64,000 nt of DNA from the NCBI GenBank assembly GCA_027574665.1, contig CM050668.1:2300001-2364000 (forward strand), given 5' to 3'. Each line of letters starts with the position of its first letter. Position 1 is the first letter of the stretch. The notes below the pieces were generated by a model. That model saw only the letters and a list, made by a program, of their open reading frames with translations. It made no database searches and was not told where the DNA came from. A program made the translations under genes and the position numbers. This document shows, piece by piece, positions 11,901 to 25,088 of this stretch. The DNA is from Rhynochetos jubatus (taxonomy: Eukaryota > Chordata > Aves > Eurypygiformes > Rhynochetidae).

Positions 11901-14900
11901 TCCTTCAGTACTTGCAGCATAGAAGCTTGGAATCTAATTGCTTATTTTTGTGCGGAAATGTTTTGACTTGTCTTGTTTGTGTGGCTAAGGGAAGGCTAAG
12001 AGGACACTACCTCGGAGGGGAGCTCTGTTTTAGAAAACTCAGTGCTTGATTATATTTCAGGTATTGTCAGGCCTTCTCCATCTTGGGAACGTTCGATTTT
12101 CTAATCCAGTGGATGAATCTCAGCCTTGTGAACTAGCAGACAAAGCCAAAGGTGAGGCAACAAGCATGCTGTGCCCCAGAGGGTCCTGTTATCTTAGTGC
12201 AGATGCCTAATAGAAAGGATTACTATGCTCTTCTGCTTGATAGGAGACTGTCAAGGTCATGGACAGATCAACATTTAAGCATGTTTTTGTTTAGTACTTC
12301 ACGGTTTCGAAGTACTGAACAAACAAAAACCTAATACTCCCCTGCTCTGAGAATATCCTCCTGTTACGGGTCAAGGCAACTGCAGCATTAGAAAGTCATT
12401 TCAGAAGGATTATTGGCAGAACTGTGACTCTTGATTGTAATCTTATGCTGACATTACAAGACTTCCAGAAATTTGACCTGGAGTGGAGGGCAGGGTTTTA
12501 AAATTAAAGCTTTGAAGTTTTCATGATAAAGACTGAAACTCCACTTAGTAACAGCAAATTTGTTAAATTGCAGCATAGCACAGAGGTTGTTTTGCATGTC
12601 TTTAGAAGGTTTGTGGATCTAGTTTTCCTTCAGACTACAACACTGTCCTGAATAGTGATGTTTCCTACTATTATTTCACACTACTTACAATAGTTTTGCA
12701 TACAGCTCAGGCTAGCAAGATCTTAAATGCTTCGTTAGCAAATACTCATTCTTCTAATGAAGGGATTACGTTTCCTTAAACAATACAACTGCTCACCACA
12801 CTCCCGCTGACGCCCAGCCAGTTCCTGAGGAGCCAGAGCCAGAGCCCGAGAGCCAGAGCCAGAGCGCAAGACCTCCAGCCCAACTTATGTGCTAGGCATA
12901 ATGTTTGATGGTATGAAATGTCCCTTTGGTCAGTTTGGGTCAGCTATCCGGGCTGTGTTCCCTCCCCGCTCCTTGTAGAGAAGCAGCTGGGAACACAGGA
13001 GCAGCGTCAGAAACCAAAAAAGGCCTGGACTTGATATGAACATTCCTTAGCAACAACTGAAAACACTGGTGTTATCACTATTCTTCTCAGCACAAATCCA
13101 AACCAGCTTCATGCCAGCTACTGTGAGGAAAATTAACTCTGTCCCAACTAAAACCAGCACGTATCCTAAAAATGTACGTTTGTTTTCATGCACAAGTTTT
13201 TGTGAAGACCGCTGGAGATTTGCTGAAGATACCTGTTGAGGAACTACTGGGATCACTAAGAATTCGAACAATAACTGCTGGAAAACAACAACAAGTCTTC
13301 AAGAAGCCATGCTCCAGAGCCGAATGTGAGACTAGGAGGGACTGCCTTGCCAAAGTCATCTACGCTAAGTAAGGACACGTGGGCCAGGCTGCTGTGCTGC
13401 TCCATGTAACTTTTGTGAGGGACTAGAGGAGCCAGAGGAATTTGTTTTCCCTGGCTTTCTGCTTGGACCGAATAACAGTGTAACCCTCCCTTCCCAGCTT
13501 GACACACCTTTGATTCAGTTGTAGATACTGACATAGCTGCAGTATCTAATAGACCTTCAGAGAACTGCTGTTTCACGTCAGCAGGCAGCATGTCATAACT
13601 TTTTGTTTCTTCCATGTGATACTGGTAAAATTAGCAGTAAAAGGACACTACTCTGACTGTTGTAAGCAAGCACTTTCCAAGTAATCCAGTTGTCATTGTC
13701 TGCAGGTTGTTTGAATGGCTCGTTTTGGTCATAAACGAAAGCATCTATGCAGATCCATCAGTGTGGACCAGCTTCCTAGGTATGGTTTATTCATCCCTGG
13801 TTTAACTGCGTAACCATAAGTCCTTCAAGCTACTCCTAGCCTAAAGTTCACTGTCTTCTCATCTTCCTCCTAGGTTTGTTGGACGTTTATGGTTTTGAAG
13901 CCTTCCCTGAAAACAGCTTGGAACAGCTTTGTATTAACTATGCCAATGAGAAACTGCAGCAGCACTTTGTAGCACACTATCTGAAGGCACAACAGGTAAC
14001 ACTCCATTAAGATCAAATGTTAAATATCTTCTTTTAAAACAGCATCTTTTGTCTGCTTAATTGTATTTCTGTGCTTCTGATCAGATTGCAGCCTTCAGTT
14101 GAGTACGTAATGCCACAGAAATCAGTGGGATGTGAGTAAAGATTGCTTTTTTTGAAAGAGGGGGCAGTTGGTGGAGTGAGACAGCTTTTTCTCCTGGGGT
14201 ACTGGGAATCCGTTCCCTATTATACAGCTCCATTGGCTCCGTGGCCTGTTAAACCTCTTGCATTCCCTCAGAGGTGAACAATTAAGACTAAATTCTTGAG
14301 GTGATGCCTAAATTCAGATTTTCTTGGAAGCGGCTGCTTAGAACCATGTTTATTCTCTTCATTCAGCACAAAGTACCTAAATGGGTGGGGAGCTTCTAGA
14401 CCTGAACTTAGCACGAAGGCAGAGAACTCTGTAACCCCATCAGCAGCACGCAGTACCTGGTGCAGGCCTTGTGCCACAGGAGAACAGCTTCATAAACCTG
14501 TTGTCATGCTGGTACCTTAAAAAGAAAACCACACTGCGCATCAGCTTTTATTTTTGAATGAGGAGGTACACGAGTTGTTTCGCAGTAGGGAAGGTGTTTG
14601 CACCATGGTAAACACATCCCAGTCACTTGCCCAGCTAGTCACACGCTGCTAATTCCAGTTGTCTGAGTGCTCTGAAGGCTGCAGGGTTGCTGCCAGGCCT
14701 GGGCTGCTGCTCTCATAGCTCTGCTTCAGTCCTCAGTGAATTCCTCCACGACACGCACATCACCACAATGCTCTTTGCCATTAGCTGCAGTCTGGGAAAT
14801 TACTTTCTTTATGGCACCAAGGTGATGATACCCTCTGCCTCACAGCATAGTTTTATCAATTTGTTCAGGAGATAAGTATCTCCTGGACCACAATTTGTGC

Positions 14901-17900
14901 TTTCATATGCCCAGCATTTTTTCCCCTGCCTGCCCTCATCAGTGTATCAGGGGTTAATGGTCAGTGAAGGTGGAAACCAAGTTCAAGCACATAATTACTT
15001 TCCTTGAAACTGATTCATGACCTCTGTTTATAGTACCCCTCCCAATTACTGCCTGCCCTCTTACCTCTCTCGATCTGGCTGTGTCCCAAACCACTTAAAT
15101 GCCATTAGTGGCTGTGCTGAGCAAGCTTTTGGCAGGAGATTTTTTAAATAACTGGCCAGAGCTTGTGCTTCTTAAACACTCCTGACAGTTGGTTCTGTAT
15201 TTCAGCATAAATACTGTACAAATTATTTCAACCGGTGCCTTCCTCCACTGCCTTTTGGACTAGGCTTTATTTTAAATGGAGCCCAGTTAGTAGAGTCTGG
15301 CACAGAACAGTTGGTTTATGGCTGCATCCCAATCGACGGAAGGAGTTCTGTGCGTTCCTTGCCCTTCAGGGCAAAACTGAGTACAGCCAGGAGAGGCTTC
15401 GTGTGCCTGTAGCTTGTTTGCTCCATAAAGCAGCCTTGCAGCTCTGATAAATCCATGAGGTTCCCAGATACTTCACTTGTTCCCGCAAGGATCTGCTGTT
15501 ACATACTCAGAAGCGACCTGGGGTAGAATATCAGAGTTTGGTTTTTTTCCTTAAGGTTGCTATTGAACGTGAGCCGAGCTTTGGCTGAGCAGGCTGAGCC
15601 TGGGATTAACTTGTTAAACAGTAACTGCACCAGACTGCCAAAGGGCGGACGGTTATTTGGGCTGGAGTGCCCTCTGCTGCAGAATAACCGGGTTCTCTCT
15701 TCCTGCAGGAAGAATACGAAGCTGAAGGCCTGCAGTGGTCTTTCATAAACTACCAGGACAACCAGAACTGCCTTGATCTGATAGAGGGCAATCCTCTCAG
15801 CATTTTTTCTTTGCTGAATGAGGTAAGTGTGGATCTAAACCCCCAGATGGTTTTGGCCTAGTCGCCATCCCACACCACCAAAGAGAACATGAACGCTAAA
15901 TTAGTAGGAAATTGTCAGCCATAAATTTCTGCAGAGCTTGTTTTTCAGAACAGTTATGACACTGCTTCTTCCTATTCTGAGTCATCTTTTTTCCTCTGAT
16001 CCAGGATGTTCTGATTCCAATATGAAGCCGCAATTGCATTTCCCTCACCCCCCAGTATTTCAGGGCTTGCGTACACAAAGCAACTCTAAAAGTAAAACAG
16101 CTGAGAGTTTAATTTAAAGTGTTTTAGCCTTTAAAGACCATTCTTTTTGAAAATAAGAGGTGCTGCAATTTTGTCTTGTTTGTTATGCAGGAGTGCCGTC
16201 TGAACAGATCCTCTAACACTGACCTGTTTCAAACTCGGATTGAGAAAGCCTTGTCTAATAATCAATGCTTAAGTCGAAACAAGTTTAGTAAGAAGCCTAA
16301 CTTTATTGTTTCACATTATGCTGGCAAGGTCTGCTATCAGCTGGCAGCAATGGTGGAGAAAAATAAGGTAGGTGTTTTCAGAAAGAGCGGTTTTACAAAA
16401 AAAAACCCACAAAAGCAAACAAAAAGACTAAAACCAATTTAAATTAAAGCAGCACTAACATGTACATATGGTGATGTTTACTGGATATACATACCTTGCT
16501 CTGAATGGATCCTTCAGGCCATGTAAAACAGGTAACTTCTTGGTCTGATTTTTAGTGAACCATCACTGGCACAAGAAAATGCTTTGTTCACAGACCTTTC
16601 TGCTCAGGATTAAGTGAACAGTGTATCACCAAACCAGCGCTTCTTCCATTCCCAAGGCAATGCAGAAGTGTTACGGCATCAAGGCATTTCTATAAACATA
16701 AATATAGCACTTTATTTCCCTCAAATTTAGATAAGCTTGTGAGAAACAAGAGCATGGACCCGACTACTTGAAGTTCTGAAAGTACCAGGAAATTCAAGTT
16801 TTGGCCTCGTGGTGCCATCAGGGAATGAGTGAAATAGTCTGCAGATACGAGAGACCCATGTTAGTTCTGACATCACCAGCAATTATGGCACAACGTGGTA
16901 TTAGGTGATGTAATAACATACCATCTCTTACTTAAAAGGAATACTTTCTAAGAGACTTGCTGATGCCTGCTGCAGACTCTCCTACAGGGATTAAACTAGT
17001 CCTGAGGCTTGTTTAAATCTTACATTTAAGTTGTATAATGAGAACAATGTTGGGGCAGTTGTACATTTGACTAGATTTGCTAAGTGTTCAGCCAAACATT
17101 GTTTTCTGTGCCTGAGTCTGCCTATGAGTGAAGGTATGTAGTCAGATTTGAAACTACAGCTGCGGTTAACCCAAAGTTGGCATCAGAAATACTATTCCAT
17201 CTGTACGTGGAATTTGTAGTGATTCTTGAAGGTTTCTGTCAAAGTCCAGATACTATTGAGTCATGTTTGTGTTTGCAGGACCCCATTCCACCAGAGCTGG
17301 TCCATGTTTTGCAGAATTCTAAGGACTCTTTGCTTCAAAAATTATTTCCTGTGACAGAAAGGAATGAAAATAACATCAACCCCCAGAACAGAGCAGCTGT
17401 TGTCACAGTGGTGTCAAAGTTCAAGGTACATCCTAGTCAGGTTTCTGCTTTCTACTGCTTTCTTCAGAACTGGATGGGGAAACAGTGTAGCTGGACCAAG
17501 TTCAGTGTTACTAAAATGAAACAGCTGTAAAACAGAAACAGCTTCAGACTCTGGATACTCACTGAAGTTTAACTCACTCTAATTTTACCTTTAACAGTTG
17601 GGCATCTGCCTTTGTGAGGCTTCATCCTACCTGTTCCTCTTGAGGGGTTAGCTTCAACTGGTAGCCCTGCTACAGTTTTGGGAACTTTCTGAATTTACCG
17701 CCAAACATTTCACAAAAGCATCCATAGAGTGGATTTTTTGCTCAAGCTGTCCTTACAGAAGAGCTCTGCTAATACCGAGCCTGTAAAGCTTTCCTTGCAA
17801 AAAAGGGCTTGTTTTTGTAGAAGACCACTGATGAGCTAACCTCCCTGTGCAGGAGGAGTCCCCAGTTAAACCTGTGTTTGTTCTCTACAGGGGTCACTGG

Positions 17901-20900
17901 AACATCTCATGCAGATTTTGAATAGTACAACACCACATTACATCCGATGCATCAAGCCTAATGCTGACTGCAAGGCAATGACTTTCAGAAGAGAAGAGGT
18001 AACTTTTCAGAAGGCTTTCCTCACTGAGATAATGAGAAGCTTCCTAGAGACATTGTGTGGGGCCTTTTTTTGGATCTTACGATCTTGAGTCACTTGCAAA
18101 GCTCTTTTTACAGCACATTTTGAAATAGTTTTTTCTCCTTTGGAGCTTCCAAGATAAATGTCTTTCAGATCACTGGTGATGCATGTCTAAAATGGAGCTA
18201 CTAAGCACAGCAGCTCTTCAGATGCAACTTGTTGCTGTATGAGAAGTTCTCTTGCCAGAGTACCCTCTTGCCTGGGTTATTTGGGCTCTATCATCCCAGC
18301 CCTCAAAACAGATAAAGGTGATCTTGCTGCTCAGCAGTCCTGGCCACAGAGAGGTCTTCACGGTGAATGCCCACAATGTGAATGTTTGCTCCTGGAGTCT
18401 AGTCTGGGACAAGTTAGATAAGAACAACCGACAAGCATGTTTTTTGGGACCAGAGCAGCAGATGCTAAAGCTCTAACTAGTGAACCTGGTAAAACCAAGC
18501 AGCTGGAGTAGTGCTGCATTAAACACTGGAATTTACTGACTGCATACATGTAGTATTAAAATACCAACGCTGAGTTTCCATGTTCTGCTGCAGTCGGTCA
18601 GTGCCGGCTGTGTGGATGCCACACAAGAGGGCACAGGAGGACTGTCCCTCTGCGTTAGCACTGCCTTGACGCCGCTCTGGGAGTTATCCCAGCAGTAGCT
18701 TGGTGGCTGCATAACCCCCTTCTCCATCCGTCCCCCAGCTGCCAGCGTAGCCGTGCAGAGGTAGGCTCTGGCCTGGTTGCTGAGCTGAGCTGCAGGACAC
18801 GTGGGCCGAGCACACACGGCTTCCACAAAGAGTAAAACAGTGGTTACCTAAATCATCTCATGTTATGCCTTAGGTTCTCAGCCAGCTTCAGGCGTGTGGA
18901 ATAGTTGAAGCCATCAGCATCAGTGCAGCGGGCTTCCCTGTTAGGTAAGTCCCAGTTTCTTGAGCAATGTCTTCCATAATCCCTTTCTATAGCAATTAGT
19001 GGCATATTAGTTATGCACAAGAGCTTATAAGCAGGAAATCCAAATATTTTGCAGTCTGAGACCACAAAACTACTGATTCTTTCAAAGCTACCCAAACAGT
19101 TCTGCTCACTGCTTTTAAGCTTATTTGAGCACCTCTCTTTCATGTTTTGGAGACAGAAATACCTATCACAAATCTGGACTGCTGTTCTGTGGTTTGGATA
19201 ATGCCACTCTGCTTGTTCAGCAAGTCCAGAAGTGCAGTAACAGCACAACAGGCAGCGCGAGCACACCCTGCATTCAGGACATCAGGGTTCTTAAAAATAC
19301 ACTGAAGTCCAGATGTGTCTGTAGCACACCCCTAGTCTGAGCGCTCACTGCACCTTTCCAGCCTGAGAAGCTGCGGACGAGGTGTTTTGGTGTAGACTAT
19401 TATGTACTAAAGCTTTCTAATCGAGGGTGGCTTCACACTAACATCTTCAGCGATTGTAAATGGCATTGATCGAGGTGTATTCATCTCACAGTCAAGCATC
19501 TCATCGCAGCCAGTCACCTTGCTGGGCTTTCTTGACCACCGTTAGAGGATGGAAAGAACAAGGCCTGAGCTAGTCCTGTTTTTAACAGCTCGGTATTGAT
19601 GGGGGTAAGCTCAGCGTTATCATCAACGAGCACAATTCCTGCCCAGTCTTTGTTACAGGCAAAAGTCACCGTTACTGGGCAACAGGCAGTCTCCTGCACT
19701 TCTTCAGTCTATACTTCCCTGCACGTTGGCAACTGCGCAGGATTTTTGAAGCCATTCTGGCTTTTTGAAGCCATTCTGCAATTTATCCCCCTCAAAGGAT
19801 AGGTTCTGTACCATACAGTGACGCCTGCCTAGAATTAACCGTATGTTTGTCTACCAGGATCCCCTTCCAAAGTTTCACCGAGCGCTATAAAATACTGAGA
19901 AAATCACGTGCGTCCAGTGAAAACAGAGTGTGGGATAAAAGCGACTACCATAGTGCCGAGAAAAAAGGTATGTTTCTTTAGATGATCCCTCTGCTATCGA
20001 GTAGAGCTATCACTGCACCAGCGTGGTACCGCACAGCTCAGATGCAATTACTGTACTCGGCTCTAGGGACATGCTTCCCTCCTCTGTCACCACTGTGGGT
20101 TTCTAATTGGCCCAACGCACACAGCAGGCTCTTTTTGTAAGTGCAAATTTTTCACCTTACTGCTGGTTTTCTGTGTTCCTCTCGGGTAGAATAATTAGTT
20201 ACAATGGTGTTTGGGCTCTCCACCCCCAGTATAATGATGTGATTTAGAGTTGGTTCTTGAGTAGACTTGAAAACCACTTACCTTCTTGCTTATACTCCTT
20301 CTCCTTCCTTCCTTTTTTTTCCCCCACCTTGTTTTCCTGCCGAACACACTGACCTTCTAGCTCACCTGGATTCTGCTGCTTCTTCTACCTTTCACAAACT
20401 TCTGTATGCAATTCTTTTTTCTAAGCAAGAGCGAGGATGGACTTTAAAAAACACAGTCCAGTCTACAAGGTAATACCTCCGGCACGAACCCCCAAAAGAA
20501 GGAGCTTATTGGGTGGTTACATTTAATATCGAAAGTTGCTGCAACCCCCTTCTGTCGCCCAGATTAATCCCATCTTCACCCGATAGGTGTGTTCAGTAAC
20601 CAGCAGATGTGGGTAGCAGGACCAAGTGAGTACCAGCCTGTTTCAGATAACTACAATGGCTGGAAATCTATTCACCTTGCGGAAATGGAATGAAGTAATG
20701 AAGTACAGGCTGGAAAATTACTTACACACCATATCTTTCTCCCTCAATTATAAACCCATTAGCTGAAATGCCTCTTTGTGATAGGTTACTAGTCCTTTTT
20801 ATCTTCAGCAGGTAATAAGCTGCAAACAAAGCAAAACAATTTCCTAAAATGGGGATAAGCTTTTGGTTCCCTTATCAGCCCAGCCCCACGAACACCGTCA

Positions 20901-23900
20901 TAGTCACCAGATGTCTTCCTGTAAGCAAGAATTGCTTATATTTGTTTTCAGTACCTTAAAATGCTCTCATCTCCTTAGAAGTATTTAAGCAGAAAAGCAA
21001 ACAGTATCCAGGATGGAAAGATACAAAGACCATCAAGTTCCGTCATTGGGCATGCAGAAACTCATGCAGCATTGCCTTGAACAACACAATCTCTTTCAAG
21101 GACAGGTCTGAATTAAGTCTACCTCTCTTTCCAAATAGATTAATCTGTTTGTCTCATAATGTGAAAAACTGTGTACTGTGTCCCAGAAATGGTTTTAATA
21201 ACCTCTTATTGCTGCAATAAACTCCTGCTTAGTACATGTCCCTGTAGCTGCTTCCAGCACCCTACGAAAGCTGTAGAAATGTGTAAAATTTGTTCTCTGT
21301 TCCTGCACCTTTTAGTACATTAAGGCTACAAGTCTAATTCCTTGTTTTTTGCTCTTTGTTCCCAACAGCTTTGAGTTTTGGGTATTTCATCAGACTTTCT
21401 TAGGGCTGAGCCTATTTATCTATTCCTAATTGCACTGCTGTTGCTTTCTAACGTTTCCATGTAGGATGCTTTAGACTATGTGAGAGCAGTTGAGCCCTCC
21501 CTACTGCTGTTTCATTGTCTACATCTACCCAAAATGACTTCTGTAGGCTGTAACAGAGGTGGTAAGACAGCACCCAAAATAATACACCCTAGCTAAAACA
21601 CACCAACCTGGTTTTCTAGTTGCTAGCACATCATCTGCGCTGTCGCACTTTTACTGGCTAGATCTAGTAATGTCTCAGCCATCTCCTCCCCCCCCTTTTG
21701 TTGTAGGTGTACACCCCCTAAATGGCCAAGAAGTCTGTGTTAAGACAATTATTTGGTCCCAGTTTCCAAGTTTTGTGATGCCTTCTCTTCAATGCTTCGT
21801 TGGCAGGCGAGACTCCCGTGGTGGATGATGACAAAGCATCACGTTCTATTGCTTTTGAGATCCTGCGGAATGTTGTTATGGGACAAACTGCTGCTGAGCA
21901 AACAGGGAACGGTGCAGAAAACACTTCAGTGTATTGCGGCAAAACCAAAGTATTTATGGCTAATTCTGTGGTAAGAGTGCCATTTCCTTGGCGATCGGTT
22001 CTGGAGCGTACGTGCATAATGGGGATTCTGGCACAATCATCATCATGGTGTAGGCGATACTCCTGCTATCTGTGTCCAGAATTGGGCATTTTCCTTCGAA
22101 TTATTAAATCAAACACCCATCAGAATCCGGCTATCAGAAGCACTTTGTTTAATGGCATCCTTGTTGCTAATGGACAAGGAGCTGCACTGGTGTCCAGTGC
22201 CAGTGAAGATGATGGCTTTCCCTAACGTCACAGGATGGGCTTGGCGGCTCTGACAGGCCTAAGCAGCCGCTTTGTGAAAGAGATGACGGAGATGGAGGCA
22301 CTTTTCAAAGCTTGCACACCGCAGGATGCAGCCGTAGAAGAACCCCCTTCAATGGCACTAGTTTTAAGCCAGCTGCTGCTGTCCGCTTTTCCCCCTCACA
22401 GCACTCAGCCCCCGCAAACACATTTTCATTTAATAAGCATGACTGAAGTGCTCTCACTTCTAAAACCTAACCCAGCAGTCTATGGACACTGAAGTGTGCG
22501 TGTGGTTTTCTGGCAAACACCAAGGGAGGGAAGAGTTGTGAACACAACTCCACCGCAGAGTATTAACCGCAGGCTTGTATCCCCAATGCAGCTGGAGCAA
22601 CTTGAAGCTAGAAGAGCAGAGGTGTTAAACGAGAAAGCGTTTTGCATTCAGTGTTGCTGGAGAAGATTTAAACAGAAGAAACTAGCGAAAGAGAGATGGT
22701 CTGCAACTGTCATCCAAGCAGGTAATTTGATAAGGGTGTACCTGAACATAACCAGCACCATTTCCAGTTGCACTGGATGTTTAACGTGGCAGGAGTGGTT
22801 GTGTTAATTGAACATGCAGAAAACTTAAGTGCCATCTCTTACACTGCGTGCAAGAGCTTCTGACATTCTCTGTACTGATTTCTTTTAATTAAATCTTCAG
22901 CTGTTCGTTCCTGGTTAGCCAAGAATCGCTTCCAAAGGATACGCAGGGCTGCTAACGTTATTAAGCACGGCTGGAGGAAATGGAAAGTAAGTACATTGGT
23001 GCAGGAAAGTCTTGACATTGAGGGACTGAGGCTTTTTAGTGTTAGAGAGAATCCACCTCTGGGGAGTAACTGTACAAAACCAGTGCTGTCAGTCCTCCAA
23101 AAAACTCTTCTCAAGCTGAAAAGCAGATGATGGATGCCAGTCTTTAGTTGCTTCTACAGGGGGGCAGCGTGGAGGCTGCAGAATGAACTCGTTCCTTACC
23201 TTCATAAAGTGGGAAAATGTCCCAAAGGGTATCCTATCCCTTAAGATGCCCTCTTTTGTAGACTTCTAGTTTTTCAGTTTTCAATTCTGTTCAAGATGTT
23301 TGGGAGTGTTGTTCAAGACTACTGTTCTGCATCTCTTCATCAGGCAAAAATGGCTGCGTTAGCAGCAGCAGAATTGGATGAGGGTGAAGGAAACACATTC
23401 TCAGATCCTGGAGCTACGGTGACCTTGGCCAAACCACCTTGCTCTTTGGAAACAACGTGGCCTCTGCACGCAGCAATTCAGTTCTGGCCTCTTGGCCTTG
23501 TCCTGGCTGCGGCACCAGTTACTGTAGCGGGACTTCGGAGAGACCTGTCCCTGCTGGCGTGCCTCAAAGTGCTTCAGGACAGCGACCGCTACAAGGTGGA
23601 AAGCTGCTTCTTTGGCTGCGGCATCACTTCCATCAGAGCTCTCCCACAGGTAACGAACCTCGCACACTCTAGCTGCCACAAGTTCAGGAACCTGAGCTCT
23701 GCTATCAAGCAGAGCCACTAGGAAGCCTGCTCACCCCTTAGTCTTCCTGTGGCTTTGACATGCAAGGGTGAGTGACATCAGTATGTACGTTGAGCCCAGC
23801 TCAGGGCTGAGTGGAGACCCTCAAGTAAGCATGAAAACTCCTCTTAACGTGTCAAAGGAGCAAAGTGATCAAAGCTCTGCTTCAGAAACGGAGAGCAGAG

Positions 23901-24709
23901 GATCCTACCACGGGTTCTGCTGTCGCGCACTACGCGTTTTTCCGCTCTGGGGATTCAAGCAGCACAACGGGTGAACATACGGAAAAGCATCCACCTGGGA
24001 AAAGCCCCTGGGTGTACTAATGATATCCCAGTCATCCTGTAGTAACTGCACAGACTAATTCCCATAGAGGATTTTCAGGGCAGAAAGCAGGGAGCAACCC
24101 TCAAGTACTTCATCCCCTACGCACATGCAGAGTAATCTTACATACCATTTACTATGAATAAGCCACAACCCCATACTGGCTTCTCTCAGAAACTGCACTC
24201 TGCTTACAAATCACCTTCTGATTGTGCTTGGGTTCGTTGACAGATTTTAGAGGCTGCATAAAACGAGGTGTGCAAGAATGTAGCGTGTGCCTGGTCACGG
24301 CTACCACAAGTAGGAGCAAGCAGTATCAAATTCAGTCGCGACTGAAAACCCCAATCTTCAGAGTTTAAGCTAACTTCAGTTCAAACTACAGTACTGGTAC
24401 TCTTTGCAGTCATCATTTCTCTTAAATCCATCTGTACTAGGACTCCTTTGGAGGTCTTCCTCTATCCTTGTTTGTAGTCACTGGTTACTTATATACCAAA
24501 CACTGCTTGGTTTGAATAGCAAAATGACCTCAAAATCTGGCAAAACCTTCAACTGACCTCTCTGCCTCTTTTTCTTGTAGGGCTCTATCAGGTTTCACTG
24601 TAAGAAGTCTCCCCTGCATTACGCAAATGTCAGCCCCCATACGGATGCCTATTCCATTACTGGATTTAACCAGATTTTATTGGACAGACGTGTATGCACT
24701 TTTAAATAA
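5919..24709 (+). CDS. MYO19: MYO19: unconventional myosin-XIX, 24 coding exons
   Basis: Actin-based motor of the mitochondrial outer membrane. Coding exons: 5919-5930, 7783-7927, 8683-8831, 9065-9178, 9965-10097, 10304-10373, 10738-10840, 11046-11142, 11617-11693, 12061-12151, 13197-13368, 13706-13779, 13874-13995, 15709-15822, 16191-16367, 17279-17425, 17891-17998, 18874-18944, 19858-19967, 21807-21970, 22592-22721, 22901-22986, 23344-23649, 24581-24709. They sum to 2901 nt in one frame (966 aa; human 970), and every junction is GT-AG with matching phase. Visible parts: P-loop GESGAGKT (about 134-141, split by an intron), switch [11 protein letters not shown] (about 192-201), switch [10 protein letters not shown] (about 414-421), HYIRCIKPN near the actin-binding face (about 615-623), three IQ-like helices (about 765-822), and a C-terminal tail matching the MyMOMA mitochondrial anchor. 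The motor looks catalytically intact. Weakest points are the donors GTCAGG (exon 9) and GTTTGT (exon 7). Confidence 0.95.
9496..9526. repeat. 11-bp tandem repeat (GCAGAGACTAT, nearly 3 copies)
   Basis: Two exact copies and a third partial copy lie head to tail in the MYO19 intron that splits the P-loop. No coding or splice role is apparent. Confidence 0.85.
12830..12866. repeat. GAGCCA hexamer repeat
   Basis: About six imperfect GAGCCA/GAGCCC units in the intron between MYO19 exons 12061-12151 and 13197-13368. Confidence 0.8.
19744..19779. repeat. tandem duplication of TTTTTGAAGCCATTCTG
   Basis: Two adjacent near-identical 17-18 bp units in the intron before the MYO19 exon at 19858. It looks like a recent replication-slippage duplication. 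Confidence 0.8.
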
Positions 24710-24710
24710 A
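24705..24710 (+). promoter_or_regulatory. MYO19: AATAAA overlapping the MYO19 stop codon
   Basis: The last codons read TTT AAA TAA and the following base completes AATAAA, so the hexamer contains the stop. A second AATAAA lies 85 nt downstream at 24795-24800 (TTAAAATAAA) and is the more conventional poly(A) signal. TGTC/GTCTG-rich sequence follows the first one at about 24727-24737. Confidence 0.4.
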
Positions 24711-24794
24711 CCGTTAAATACCTTGTAAAGGTGTCTGACCATCCGCAGTGAAGTTTAGTGAACAAAACCATTTCAGATTTAGTTTGTGGATTAA

Positions 24795-24800
24795 AATAAA
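24795..24800 (+). promoter_or_regulatory. MYO19: probable MYO19 poly(A) signal
   Basis: A canonical AATAAA within 100 nt of the stop, followed by T/GT-rich DNA (ATGTATTTAATTGTGATTG), a plausible downstream element. It gives a 3' UTR of roughly 110 nt. Confidence 0.6.
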
Positions 24801-24810
24801 TGCAAATGTA

Positions 24811-24816
24811 TTTAAT
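24811..24816 (-). promoter_or_regulatory. ZNHIT3: possible ZNHIT3 poly(A) signal (ATTAAA)
   Basis: On the minus strand ATTAAA occurs about 270 nt past the ZNHIT3 stop. Another minus-strand AATAAA occurs at 24676-24681, inside the last MYO19 exon. Either would make the ZNHIT3 and MYO19 transcripts meet or overlap tail to tail. Confidence 0.35.
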
Positions 24817-25088
24817 TGTGATTGAGGAGCAACATTCCCACGGCTGACAGTATTTCTGTACCAACAGAAAGCAAGTCCACAGAACATCAGGTTTAACTCC
24901 TAGTATCTAGAAATCTGTCCAACACTGTGTCACTGTTTCATCAACTCTAAATTGAAAATCAGAGCACCGACATCCATGAGTGGAGCGTGAGGAAACATGG
25001 GATGGGGCAGCACAGCGTGCTGTCAGATCTCCCCGGCTGGGGGGGAAAAAAGCCTCAAGGAAACAAAAATGCTCCCTCCCAAAGCAGC

